Shown piece after piece: positions 26,559 to 38,905 of a DNA stretch of 64,000 nucleotides. Numbering within the stretch: position 1 is the stretch's first letter; the number at the start of each line of letters is the position of its first letter. Source of the stretch: Prochilodus magdalenae (taxonomy: Eukaryota; Chordata; Actinopteri; Characiformes; Prochilodontidae); the NCBI GenBank assembly GCA_024036415.1, contig JAMWET010000554.1:124501-188500 (forward strand). Reading direction: 5' to 3'. The notes beneath the pieces are model-generated. The model had not been told where the DNA came from and did not search any database. It worked only from the letters and a program-made list of their open reading frames with translations. Both the position numbers and the translations under genes were made by a program.

Positions 26559-29500
26559 ATGGGTCGCTACACCGGGAAAAGCTGTCGTTTGACTTGTCTG
26601 CTGGGGACCATGTCGTTATTTTTCTCAGCCGAAATAGCAGCAGGATACATCGGGAACTCCATAGCACTGATCTCGGACTCCTTTAACATGCTATCAGACA
26701 TCATATCGCTCTCTGTCGGCTTGCTAGCTACCCGTGTGAGGCGCCGTACCGGATCAAAGCGTTGGAGTTACGGCTTGGCCCGGGTTGAGGTGGTTGGCGC
26801 ACTGGCGAACGCCGTGTTCTTGGCCGCACTTTGCTTCTCAGTCTCCGCCCAGGCGCTGAAGCGGCTTGTTTCACCCGAGCCCATTGACAACCCACAGCTG
26901 GTGCTGGTCGTTGGCTCAGTAGGTTTGGGCATTAACATAGTGGGACTTCTCATCTTCCAGGACTGTCGGTGGTTGTGCAGAAGAAACAGACGTCAAGCAT
27001 CACAGGACATTCAAACCAGCATGGAAGCAGGTGCTCAGAATTGACTGAAATATAAAATATTAAATAAAATTACTGTATTAATTCATATGCAATCTGCTTC
27101 ATAACATGAAGGTCCTGGTCTTATCTCTATTTAAGCAGTGTTTAAAAGCTAAGAGAATGTTGTTTATGTAATTTTCATTGTAGTCCAACTTTACCTTTAA
27201 TTTAACAGGAAGCATAAACAGAACAATTTTAGAACAGCCCAGCTTTTCTCTAAAGTCTGCATGACTACCACAATTTCTACATAATCAGCTGATTATAGGA
27301 TAATTAAATCTTTCATTGAAATGATTGATATGACAAATGTCAACTAAAACTTCATGACAGTCCTAGTTTTAGGTAAGCCCTAAGCAGGACGTATTCCATT
27401 AGGCAAAAAGTAAACTTTATCAGAAGGTAGTGCACAAGTCTGCGAAGGGTTCTTGTTATTATGGCAACTATGTGTGTTATCAGGGTGTCGGCCAGCAGGA
27501 TTGCTTTCTAGCTTTCACACATAGCAACGGTTCGTTTGTTTTGTCCAAGGGAATACAATGCTAGACTCAGTATAGGTCATATATGTCCTTAAAGCATTTG
27601 CTGAACAGATGTAAAGTATGTCAGTTTTAGCCATCACAGTAATTTATTTGTGAGTTGCAAAAGCATTTATTTCCAGCACTCCAATCAAATACGAAAATCA
27701 GCATATCTGTGTATTTACATAACTACATTACATAAATAGTTTTAAACATCAGTGAGGGAGTGTAGGGTTTTGTAGTTTTAACTAGTATTAAAATTTCAAC
27801 ACACCGTAGATTTACCTGCAAGGTGTAGAGCATTCCCAATCTTCAGTCCTACACTGAAGCACTGTATTAGACAAGGACTAATAGATTCAAAAAAAATTTT
27901 AAAACACATATGCTGAATTATGTTAAATGTGTCACGAATAAGCCAATTTTTTGTTTGTTAAAGAGTTAAATGTTAAACTACTGACAATGTAAAAATTCAA
28001 CACCACCACCCATTAATCTTTTTAATTCCATCATTAAATTATCTCGTTTCTGTTTGGTACACAATTCTGGTTGTTGCATTAGAACTGATAGGCTGAACCA
28101 TGTTTGATTTATCTTGACCTGTGCACATTTCTGATCTTATTTATTATGATAATCACGTTCTACACAATCCAGACAGCTGTTGGACTAGATGTGCTTTAAC
28201 ATGCAATTTACAAACAGTAGGAGTCTCATCAGTGTGGCTTCATTTTGGCATATAGTTTTGAAGTTCATCTGACACTCACATCTGCCAGCTTGGCAATCTG
28301 AAGTATCAAGTTGTGCCCCAACTCTCACTCGAGTTACAGCAGTTTCTTGATGTTTGTCCTAACTACATACACGTTGTGCTTCTTGTTTACTAACATCACA
28401 CAAACATTTCCTGAAAAGGTCTTTAATAGTTAACTCGTAAATAACCTAAAGGTTTTTTTCTATCCACAGGCAATCCTCAACAAATAGACCTAACAGAAGG
28501 AGATCCAAGTGAGGAAGAAGGCCAACCCTTAAATATTAGAGGTAGGCCCATCCATATCCTTGCCAACGGAAATTGTAATGACTATATGTAACGTAATTGT
28601 AAACACTGTAATGATCAAAAACACAGCATTGATTTTTAATCAATAGTTTAGTCAAAGCTTCATGGCACACAGAGATACGTTTTGTGTTGCTTTTGAACCT
28701 TCAGATTCTTCCACTAAAACTTAACAAGTACTGCAAGTGCACACCAATAATGTTAGCATTTGTAAGCCTATGCATACAGTGATGTGTAGTATTACGACAT
28801 ATCAAACTGTTGATTCGCATCAACAATATTGCCACTTTCTTGCTAATACACAACAGCCGTAGCTAGAAAACTAACAGTGTACTTTGCAGTTTGATTAAAA
28901 CTCATCATTAAGCCACATACTGCTCTTTATCATCCTTGTAAAGCATTTAAATCAGATCTTGTGCAGTCTTTTAATTGTTTACATGCATGTTCTTTGTTAT
29001 CCCTACCAGGAGTCTTACTGCACGTGCTGAACGATGCCATGGGTTCATTTGTAGTGGTGGTGACCTCAGCTTTGTTTTATGTTTGGCCCGTGCCCCCGGA
29101 AGGACCCTGCAGCTGGCAGTGCTATGTGGACCCCAGTCTGACGCTGGTGATGGTGGCTATTGTAATGTCCTCTGGGGCTCCTCTAGTCAAAGAGACAGCA
29201 ACCATGCTGCTGCACATGATCCCCCGTGACCTGAACTTTGGCAAAGTTGGTGGGTATGGAGTAAGCACTGTGCAGTGCTTTAGAGATTTAAGCCTGGCTA
29301 AGTGCCTGTCATAATAACCATTTCCAATTGTTTAGATATGTACTTCAGGAATATTTAAGACTATGTAATTCTTTAGTTTTCATTAAGCATTTGAAGGGTT
29401 ACAATGAAACTTAAGTACTTTAGGATCTATAAAGCAGTATCAGATTAGATTTGACTGGATACTTTGTTCTTACTCAAGTTGTTTCTTGGGGACTACTTTT

Positions 29501-30081
29501 CCACTTGAATTATTCTATAATTGAAATGACATAACTTTTAAATTTAAATAAGACGTGTACTCACCCGTTTATTATATGAAGAACATCAAATGCTCTGCTT
29601 CTTGCGATCCTGTTTCTAAATTCTCTCCTTTTTCCTCCTATATCTCGCAGTGGAAGATGTGTGTAGGCTGCAGGGTGTCCTCAGTGTTCACGAATCCCAT
29701 ATGTGGGAACTGACAAAGGGTCGGTATGTGGCCACCTTTCATGTCAGAGTCACCGCTGAACTCCACAATTCCCAGTCTGGAATCGTAACCCTCCACCGAC
29801 AGATCAGAGAGGTGTGCCACAGGGTCCGGATCCACAGTGTGACTGTTCAGCTGGAGTTTGGAGAGGGAAGCCTAAATGGTGCCCGCTGCAGCACCCCTTG
29901 CCTGTCTCCTGACTGCATTAAAGTCTCGTGCTGCCCAACTGAAGTTAAAGCACTATCCATCTGCAAGGCAAACCTGAACATTTACTCCGAGCCAACCTTG
30001 GACATGTCTGATAAGAGCATGCTTAAAGAGCAAGAGGCAATGCAGTCAAAGAATAATTGCTTTTCAGTCACAACGTTTTAA
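26559..30081 (+). CDS. slc30a10: Manganese/zinc efflux transporter of the ZnT (cation diffusion facilitator) family, SLC30A10-like
   Basis: Exons at 26559-27030, 28470-28541, 29010-29249 and 29651-30081 have AG/GT borders and join in phase to 1215 nt, coding 404 residues. SLC30A10 exports Mn2+ from cells across the plasma membrane. Visible features: MGRYTGKSCR start; four membrane segments at about residues 12-30, 35-57, 79-100 and 112-132; NSIALISDSFNMLSD in TM2 with Asn43 and Asp47; GVLLHVLNDAMGS in TM5 with His186 and Asp190; a sixth segment near residues 216-236; and a cytoplasmic tail with VHESHMWEL and a cysteine cluster (CSTPC...CC). Asn in place of the first TM2 histidine separates SLC30A10 from zinc-specific SLC30A1. 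The loop between TM4 and TM5 has no histidine-rich stretch, and the protein is shorter than the human one (485 residues). The exon 3 donor at 29249 was chosen because it keeps the alignment length with the human protein. Confidence 0.93.
27045..28469 (+). other. slc30a10 intron 1, no gene seen
   Basis: AT-rich intron of about 1.4 kb. No other feature was recognised. Confidence 0.5.
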
Positions 30082-30605
30082 CTAATTTCAGAGAGAAATA
30101 CTCAGGAGAACACGTGGTCTGTTTTGTGGCTGGTGATTAGACTCGACTTACTATTATTTCAATAGCAGTTTAAAGGTGTCTGCCAGTGGTATTCAAGCAT
30201 CTGAGTTTAATAAGTTGTTTGCCTCTTATCTCTTGTAACTCCTTTTTGGACTTGTTGCTTCTAAGAAATATTCTTCATGCTATGCTGTAACAGTTACTTC
30301 TTTATAAGTCACTCATGTAGTGCTAAACGTAAAGGAACAATCCAGAGTAATTTGAGTCATGAATAACAGGATATTACACATACAGGTGACCCACAATTAC
30401 GTTCATAAAAACATCTCTCTGCTGAAAGAGCAGGCTTTTCGGTAAAAGAAACTTAAAAACCTAAACATTCTTTTATGTGTACATATCTTATTTGTATATA
30501 CAAATATAATTTTGTTGTTTCAGTACAGTTATATTTAAATGTATTCACAGAAACACGGGCAAGCAAATGCTGTCAGTTTATTGTTTAAGAGTTGATTGTA
30601 ATAAT

Positions 30606-30611
30606 AATAAA
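30606..30611 (+). terminator. Candidate polyadenylation signal for slc30a10
   Basis: AATAAA about 525 nt downstream of the slc30a10 stop codon. Other A/T-rich alternatives exist, so this is only a candidate. Confidence 0.3.
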
Positions 30612-30739
30612 AACAAAAAAAAGTCAAGCCTTATATTTATTAACTCACATGAGTTGAGTCCTGTATACTTACCTGAGGTTTGTAGAGAAAAATCTCAATT
30701 TCAAACGGCAACGGCCACCGCATTATACACCTATCCTGA

Positions 30740-31420
30740 ATCTACACTATCCTTTTAAATAGCTCTATCTACCAGACTGGTAAATGTTGTAGGTCTACAA
30801 TTCCAGACTGTAGTCCATCTGTTTCCTTGCCTGTTTTGATAGCTTCCCTTCATCCTGTTTCCTGTTCAGCACTGCCGAGACACTGACATGGCGCTGGTGT
30901 GAGTGGATCAGATGCAACAGTGCTACTGGAGATATTAAACGCCCGGTCCACTCACTGTCCACTCTATTAGACACTGCTACTTTGCTGGTCCACCTTGTAG
31001 GTGTACAGTTAGAGACGATAGCTCATCGGTTGCTGCATAGTTTGTGTTGGTCATCCTCTAGTCTTTCCTCAGCAGTTACACACCTGGATCTTTTTGCTTG
31101 GTGGATGATTCTCAGTCCACCAGTACAACAGTAAATACTGCGATATCTCTTTATGCTTGTCCAATACAACAAACCACCATGCCACCGGTGGCACTCCAGC
31201 ACTGACAATGATCCACCGCCCACATAATACCTGATCTGTGGTTGTCCCATGGGGATTCTAACCTTTGAAGAACAGGGTAATACAGTACACAGGGAAACAG
31301 ATGGACTAGTCTGTAATTGTAGAACTATAAAATGATCCTAATTGCTAAATGTGGCTGATAAAATGAACGACTATAGATAGAAGAGGGTGTTCCTAATGAA
31401 GAGCTCAGTGAGTGTATAGC
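30740..31420. mobile_element. Fold-back interspersed repeat, copy B (fullest copy)
   Basis: The left arm includes gtctacaattccagactgta and gtccatctgtttcc. The right arm carries the complement: ggaaacagatggac, then gtctgtaattgtagaac. The interior holds gtgagtggatcagatgcaac and the words found in the other copies. The long terminal inverted repeats and lack of coding sequence suggest a non-autonomous DNA element. No name assigned. Confidence 0.7.
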
Positions 31421-32430
31421 TGGGAGAGATAAAGTCTGTAAAGCATGTCACGTTATCTTAAAATACTACGAACTTGAAAGACTACGTCACCTGCCTGCCT
31501 CCTCCAAAATGATGACACAGATGTTCAGAGGCACATCAACATGACCCAAAATGAATTTTAAATTACATTCATGTAGAAGCAACTTCATCTTTTAAGTGAA
31601 ACAGATGGACAGTCATTATTCAGATCAGTAGGTCCTTGTAGAAGAACATTATGTAAAAATAAAAATTGAGCGTTTATCTGCAGATAAAAGCTCAACTGAA
31701 GGATGCTATACATCAGAATACAGAACAGGAAATCTATTTACTTGTATTCCAACGTAACTGTTAACCAAATGATACACAAAAATGGATTTAGTCCATGACA
31801 AGAGGTGAAAACTGGTACTCACAGGATATCCCAGTGGATTACGCCTTTGCCCATCCAAATCCTCAAGCACAAAGAAGACACTAGTGCTGTACTAGGTAGC
31901 TGGAGGTTTCTGCAAACAGTGCTGAAACATGGTTAAATGTAAATGACCAATTTTACCACAGGGTCAAGTCATAATTACTATGCACAAAAAATGTATTGCT
32001 CATTATCTGTATCTAGGGGCTATTCTGTAAGACACTATGTCTTGTAGAAAGGCTTAACAATTGTAAGCTAACTGGTACAGACCTGCTCTTTTTGTTCAGG
32101 TACTTTATAAACAGTATAAACATAAAATAGTCATCCACAAGTACACAAACTTAGGATATACATTACTGACAGCAAAGAAATGCTTACTAAAGCGGCTATG
32201 GTATTATTCTTTAGTGAAACCTTAAAGTTGTGTGAGTAAGAAATAAATAAAACTTGCCCTGTGGTTCGTCATCAAAGAATTTTTAGATTCTTATCAGAAA
32301 TTATTCAACTTGTTTAAGTTTCCATTTACACCCACCAGATTTACCAAATATCAACCTAAAGATGGGAAAAACATGGCAAACATAGCCAAAATTGGCCCCT
32401 ATCAGTGTTTATCAACTCCAGTCCTAAGCA
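31421..32430. other. Intergenic between slc30a10 and s100pbp, no gene seen
   Basis: AT-rich; the two genes are transcribed towards each other across this region. Confidence 0.4.
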
Positions 32431-32436
32431 CTGCGT

Positions 32437-32459
32437 ACTTTTTACAAACCTTTAACTTT

Positions 32460-32497
<38 letters not shown>

Positions 32498-32804
32498 TAC
32501 AAGAGGTAACATCAAACTCCATCATCCCATGAGTCATTTTAAAAGCAGACAAAACATTTAAAAAAATGTATCCAACAAGGAAATTAAAAAACCACTTTTT
32601 ACAAAGTTGTACAAGACTAACAATCAAAATTGGGCACCCATCATGTTTATGTTTTTCACTCCATTCTAACTGCAATAGGTTTTTTTTTCTTTTTCCACTT
32701 TTTACAAACCTGATTGTACAAGAGGTAACAATCAAACTCATTCATGAGTCATTTTTAAAGCAGACAAAACATTAAAAAAATGTATCAACAAGGAAATTAA
32801 AAAT
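32437..32804. repeat. Tandem partial duplication containing a 36-T tract
   Basis: The order tttttacaaa, gtacaagaggtaac, atcaaactc, atgagtcattt, aaagcagacaaaacatt, aaaaaaatgtat, caacaaggaaattaaaaa occurs at 32437-32591 and again at 32697-32804. A partial third version (tttttacaaagttgtacaag, taacaatcaaa) lies between them near 32597-32640. The first copy contains an uninterrupted run of 36 T at 32461-32496. Confidence 0.85.
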
Positions 32805-33777
32805 GTGCCTTATTAAAAGTCCCTAAGACTAGGACTGAAAAGCAATGTCACTCTAACTCCCAGTCAAAGAACTACAATCACAGTACAACTGCCAGGTAAG
32901 TTGTAAAACTGTTTTCATGCAATAACTGTATAGACTGACATTACTGTCCCCAGCAGCAAGTCTACTTAATTTTAGATATCCAGCTCAGAGACATTTTCTA
33001 TAATTGAATAGTAATGGTTTAATATTCCTTTGAAACCAAACAAATGCCACAAAAAGTGCCTAAAACAACAATTTTACCAGCTAGTGAAAAATCACAACAC
33101 GACACACTATTACTTCAGAGCAAAAACACAAACAAAAAAACCTGCAAAAGGCAGCAGCGTTAACATGCAAACATTTAAAGACCTTAATACTACCAGCACA
33201 GACAAAGAGAAGATTTTCAAAAAAGTCTCTGGACACAAAGGTGTGAACAAACAGAAAATAGACACCAAAGGTTAGGTCCATTTGGTGAATGTTAAAGGTA
33301 CGATACGAAGAGCAATTTAAAGAGTCTGAATATTTTTTTTTCCAGTATTTGTTCCAGTTATCAGTGGAAACAAACAGTCACTGGACATAATTGACAGGAG
33401 TAAAACAAGCAAAATCTACACAACGCACAATATTTACAATTTAACACACACACTTATGAGCAGTTTTATGAGGCAGAAGTGCTGTAATTTATCAAACTCT
33501 GTTAACACCAGCATAAAACAAACAACAAAAACAAAATACATGCAAAATATAAAGCAGTTTTCTTCTGCAAGCACACAAAAACAAGAATAGCAAATGTATA
33601 AAGGAAATACAGAAAAGCTTTTAAGTGCAACAGACCACATCTTCACTAGACACTCACAGTACAACACAAAGATGTTTGGAATACAAAGAAGTACTAAGAC
33701 GCTATAGTGCAGTCCCTGCAATACAGAGAGAAAAGGTCAGTTCTGTAGGGGTTAAGCTGATTGTTTGCTCTGGAGCA

Positions 33778-36700
33778 TCAAAGCACTGGACTCCGTGTGA
33801 ATGGTTGAGGCACTTTAGCAAAGCGCCGATGGTTGCGGTAGTTGAAGTTCTGCCATTCATCCAGGGAAAACAGGCGGCCGCTGTTGCGTGACTTGTAGTT
33901 TCTTGGGAACATAGAATGAAAGCACATTAAACATACAGGTTACACTGAACACCTACATATTCACTAGTGACTCATTACTAAATTGTTTTACATGCACCTG
34001 TTTTACATGCACCTATGCACCTACAATAATATAATCATTAATGGATTTCAGTATCTGTAAACTTCAGTTTCTTGAATTTGTGTTTTGATTTCTAGAAATC
34101 CAACACAGAGACTATAAATCCCAAACAACTGTCTCATTAATCAGGTTCAGTATTCTTTAATTTTACAATCTGGGCATCTGCAAAAACAAAGCAGAAACAT
34201 CAAGCAGTATTTAAAGACCCAGGGAAACCCAAATCTGTGTTTTTCTAACATGCACCAAATAAACCCAAGTTCCAATAACCAGTAAGTTACTGAAATATTT
34301 CTCCATGTTTCTCTAACAAAGTCATTTACTCATTTACTTAGCTAACACAACTCTGCGCATCCATTTGTATGGCCAACAATCCGCACATTTGTTCAGTGTC
34401 ACATAAGACATGGATAATCATTTTAGCTCTGAATGAGGGGGCCAATCAAGCTGCTCATTAGTCAAATCCACACCATTCTCAGATGGGTCTGATCTGCTTT
34501 ATTTACACCATGTTTACATATCGATAAATTCTTAATTCAAGCTTTGCCTGAGGTTTAGTATAACAATCAATTTCATATCATATTAACATTTTTATTATTG
34601 TACTCCATGCTCCCTGGCACTTTAACACAGTAACCGTGAGATGGAAACCTCTGGTGCAATGCTGAAAACTACTGCAAGCTTGAAGATATTAGGAAATTTA
34701 TTTATTTATCATGTTTTGAATGTTATACATTTACATTTTCAGGTAAAGTGAGTCATTGTTTAAAGCCATAACATGTTCAAATTCCACTTTACATTTAAGT
34801 CGTGTTTTTTCTGTGAGTTTGCTGGCAGGTTACAGTTCAATTATTGAAATTCAATTATTGTATACACAGATATAAGTATACTCAGAGCCTACCTGTGTTA
34901 TCTGACTACCCAAGTGCATGCAAATGTGTAGCATTACAGCCTAAAGGTTGTTCCTGCAGTTATCAGATTAGGTGTATATAACCATGCTCATTTATTAAGG
35001 TCCCATTTTTTGGTTTTGCACCCAGCATGTTTTAGATGATGTCACATGTTTCATTAAGTACAATCAGCACTTTAAAAAATAAAATAAATAAATACCTGCG
35101 AGAAAGGTCTGAGGGGTGCTGCCACGATTTCCCATACCTTTCATTCCCCTGATTGGCAACAGTGTTCATGAGGTGCAAAAGCTCAGTCATCACACCTACG
35201 AGGCAAATGGAATCAAAATGAATTGTGCAAGGAATTTTATGTGCGGACACAGCCCTAATTATAGCAAAGCAATGCCAAAAGCAGATCTGAACCAAAACAA
35301 CTCCCATAATGTAAGTCACGACATTTAACAGTGTACACGTCAAGCAATCAAGCTGACTAAGAGCATGTAAGTACATTTTACAAATATTGTTTTAGGTGTC
35401 AATAACAAAATAACTGCACCTTCATCAATTGGCACTCAACTAAAATGAATTTATGTTTAGGTGCAAATGAGTTTAGTACCAGTAACCCATATCATAGTTC
35501 TTCACCCAATAGTCAGCTGAGTAATTGACATGAGGAAATAAGTACTGGCGACCCTGAAAATGAACGACACATTGGTAACCATCTGGATTGTCTTTTTCTG
35601 TTTTGGCCTAAAGAAAACAGCACCCATTTATTTATCCATTCTTTTTGTCAAACCAAATCTGCAATGAATAAATCTTAGAGATGCCTGTTAAGTGAAGCTT
35701 TTTTTAAACTCATGTTTGTGACTTTTGCATCGTATGGTATACACTAATAATAATAATAATAAGAAGAAGAAGCAGCAGCAAAAGGCACTGAGAATACCAT
35801 CACTTTTAAAATATGAAGAGGATGTTTACTAAGACAAAAGGAGTCCTTTTAGTTCTGAACAGTATGAGACTTGTAAAAGCTTCTCAGAGTGATAATGAAC
35901 AGTAAAATTAGACATTTGAAAATTACCATCCCCTGCTTCTGCGTTATCTTTCATATGTCTGACGACTGAATCCACATAAACTGTCTTCTCTCTCTCCCAG
36001 TCCTCTTCTCTGCGAAACACCACCGGCCTGTAGAACCCACACATACACATAACACAAATCATCAGTGTTTCCCTTTTATCACCTAGACTGTGGTGACCAA
36101 CCATAGACTAATTTGTCCAATCAAAGTTTCATAAAAAAAAAAAAAACGTATCCCTACAACTCTCATAACACAATCAGAGATTTTCTGCAATTCAGCAATG
36201 TATACATCACTACCTGTCAGTCCATGTGACTGCTTCTGTTTTATTTTTAACATTTGTGTCTTAGATTTTACACATCTATTCTTTAGCTTGATTTTTATAT
36301 TATAAATTAAATAAATAAAAGGGGGTAACCACCACGTGGAGAGATCTAAAGGGAAGAAAGTCACATAGCTCTATATATACACATTGCCAGGCTACTTCAG
36401 GTGGTACATCACGGTGCATCTACAGTCATTTACAGTCATTTTATCAGCTCTACATATCATAAAGGAGCACTCATATGTGCAGGTTTACCATTTCATACAG
36501 AAATATGAACAACATAATGTCAATTAAAGAACAGTATTGGGAATTAACCAGTGATAATCAGTTCAACCAGTGTTTCAATAACAAGTGTGGATCAGGTATG
36601 TCTGTTTATTCTGCACATGATTACTAAAACATATCATTCAAACCACTACAAATAGATAATTAAGTAAATAAATTTGACATTTACACTATAGTCTCATATT

Positions 36701-38905
36701 GCAAGATTTTCTGGGGAATACATTTCAAACCTAGTGGTCCACCTGCTACAACAGCAAAAATAAATTCAACCTACACACACAATGACCAACTACAAGCCTT
36801 GTTTCAGGGATAATGTACAGAAGGTGGTTAAAAACAGATTCAGAACATAAACAGTTCCAGGAAGCACACAAGTACATGATTAACACATTAAAGATATCAA
36901 ACTCTCCATCTTTGTGTGAGCAGAGACTAACACATTCTACCTGTGACCAGGCTCCAGACATCCCTAACCTCTTTTCCTACTGGACATGCTGAAATTATGC
37001 TTTGTGGCAACTTGCTTGTTCAAAATGCTCTGGAAATAAAGATTTCTTGTTTTAAGGTGAGTAAGGAACATATCCAAATACAGTACCTCTGGACCTCTCT
37101 GGAGGATTTCCTTGGACCTGCAGAGCGATGTTTTCTGTCTGTCTGCCTACTTGCTGCTGATTCTACTTTGACTGCAGGTTTAGTTTTTACTTTGGGTCCC
37201 TGGATAGTGGACAAATCCACCTTTAAATTTACCTAGACAGCAGACAGGTTCAAAAATGTCAGGACAAAAAATAGAAGGTAAAGAAGCAAGCAATTGAAAC
37301 ACATTTCAGTGAATAGTAACAAAACTAGCTGGACTTATTTTAAATACAAGCAAAAAAAGAGTCTCTAATAAATCATTGACACTTTAGGACACTATGTATA
37401 AATGCACACTTTTTATATTATTTGGCTGCAAGTGCCAGAACAAGACCTCAGTATCTTCAGTATTTTACGAATAATGCCAGTAGATCTGATACAACAATGT
37501 TTCATAACACTATTCCAGCTACAGGTGCTCTTTTCACAGTGTATTGTAGTTCTACAACGCTCATGGTGACAGTACACCTCTGGTGTCAAACCTTGTTCTG
37601 AAGAGGAAGTTTGCACCCCACGCTCTTTGTGCTGTCCGTTTCTTTCAGGAATGTCACTTGAACCTTAGGGTCGACCTGCTGACTGGCTGATGGGACATCT
37701 TTGATCTTCTTTACATGGCTGACTGCATTTGTGACAATTGGGGCCCGCTGCTCACTACGGCACACTAACGACTTCTGGATCGAGTTGCCATCACTCCCCA
37801 CTTCACCCTCTGTAAGCTCATCGATATCCAGCAGGGGGATTTCTAGAAAACTTCTAGTATTACAGGCATCCAAAACCCCACACAAAGCAACAGGAGAAGA
37901 GGTCCTTGCAGGTTCCTGGTTAACTACAGGAGAGCACCGCCCCACTTTTCCCAACTTCTTTATTAGGGGGGATCGTTTAACAAGCTGTCTGAATTTGTCC
38001 AAAGGAGTGGACATGACCGGCATTTCAGATTCAGGTGGGGTTTTATTTTGTGGCTTCTTTAGCTTAGCTGTTTTATAAGAGTTTGTAAAATATCCCTCAT
38101 CACTGTCTATCTCGATGTCCTTCCCACCTTGCCCTTTCACTTTACCTCGGTCCTGCTCGGAACACTTTTTGGAGGAGCTCTGGAGCTCACAAACCTCACT
38201 ATAGTCACAAGACAGCTGTCCTTCAGAGACAGTCTGACAGCTCTGAATGAAGTCACCCAAGCCATCTCTATAGGATTGCTTCTCATTATAGTCAATAGGG
38301 CTCAGGCACATTATCTCATCAACGTTAAAGTCAAATGCAGCACCTATGTCTCCTGTGTTCTGACTCGGAGGACTGCTTGATCGATCATCACCTAGAGAAA
38401 GCAATGGACTGCTATGACCATCACTCTCATCACTGCTATCAAGCCACACTGAGCCAGAAGACTTTAGACTTGTCACTTCTGGGGTAAGCTCCTCGGTACT
38501 CTGACTACTTTCTACATAATTCACCTTCTCTGCTACTAAAGAAGAAGATGAAGTTACATTATTCACTTCTGGTAAAGTCGAATCTAAAACGCAGGCAAGA
38601 TCTGGAGAATGGCATGCAACACGGCAGGGTTTCTTTTTAGGAGGAGTCTCATATGTCTCATCAAGACAAGAATCATCCAACTGCCTCTTACAGCTAAAAG
38701 AAGCTCTGCTGTTAACCAATTCAACTTTTATGTTGCAGAACGGACTGTTAGGAGTCCAAGATGACTCATTCGAACTGGTATCTGTGCCATCACAGGTGAT
38801 CATGCGAGAGTAAACAGAGAGGGGTTGCAAGTGAGGAAACTGCTTAGTCTTATCTGAACCAAGTCTATGGAAAATCGTTTTGAGGGGTGCTTTTTTGTCA
38901 GCCAT
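33778..38905 (-). CDS. s100pbp: S100P-binding protein-like nuclear protein
   Basis: Five coding exons in transcript order, 38905-37592, 37232-37087, 36027-35927, 35195-35096 and 33901-33778, have consensus borders and matching phases. They give 1785 nt, coding 594 residues. The ATG at 38905-38903 opens MADKKAPLKTIFHRLGSDK. Most of the protein is a low-complexity region rich in serine and acidic residues, with basic clusters (PPKKKPCR) that could act as nuclear localisation signals. Recognition rests on the C-terminus: a segment like EKTVYVDSVVRHMKD, then ELLHLMNTV, then SWQHPSDLSRRNYKSR, then SLDEWQNFNYRNHRRFAKVP. These parallel human S100PBP ([55 protein letters not shown]). Human S100PBP is a 408-residue nuclear protein that binds S100P; its cellular role is poorly defined. 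The N-terminal two thirds could not be aligned by eye, so orthology is likely but not proven. Confidence 0.75.

Noticed and set aside
26768..26953. A 61-codon minus-strand frame.
   Set aside because: Antisense shadow of slc30a10 exon 1.
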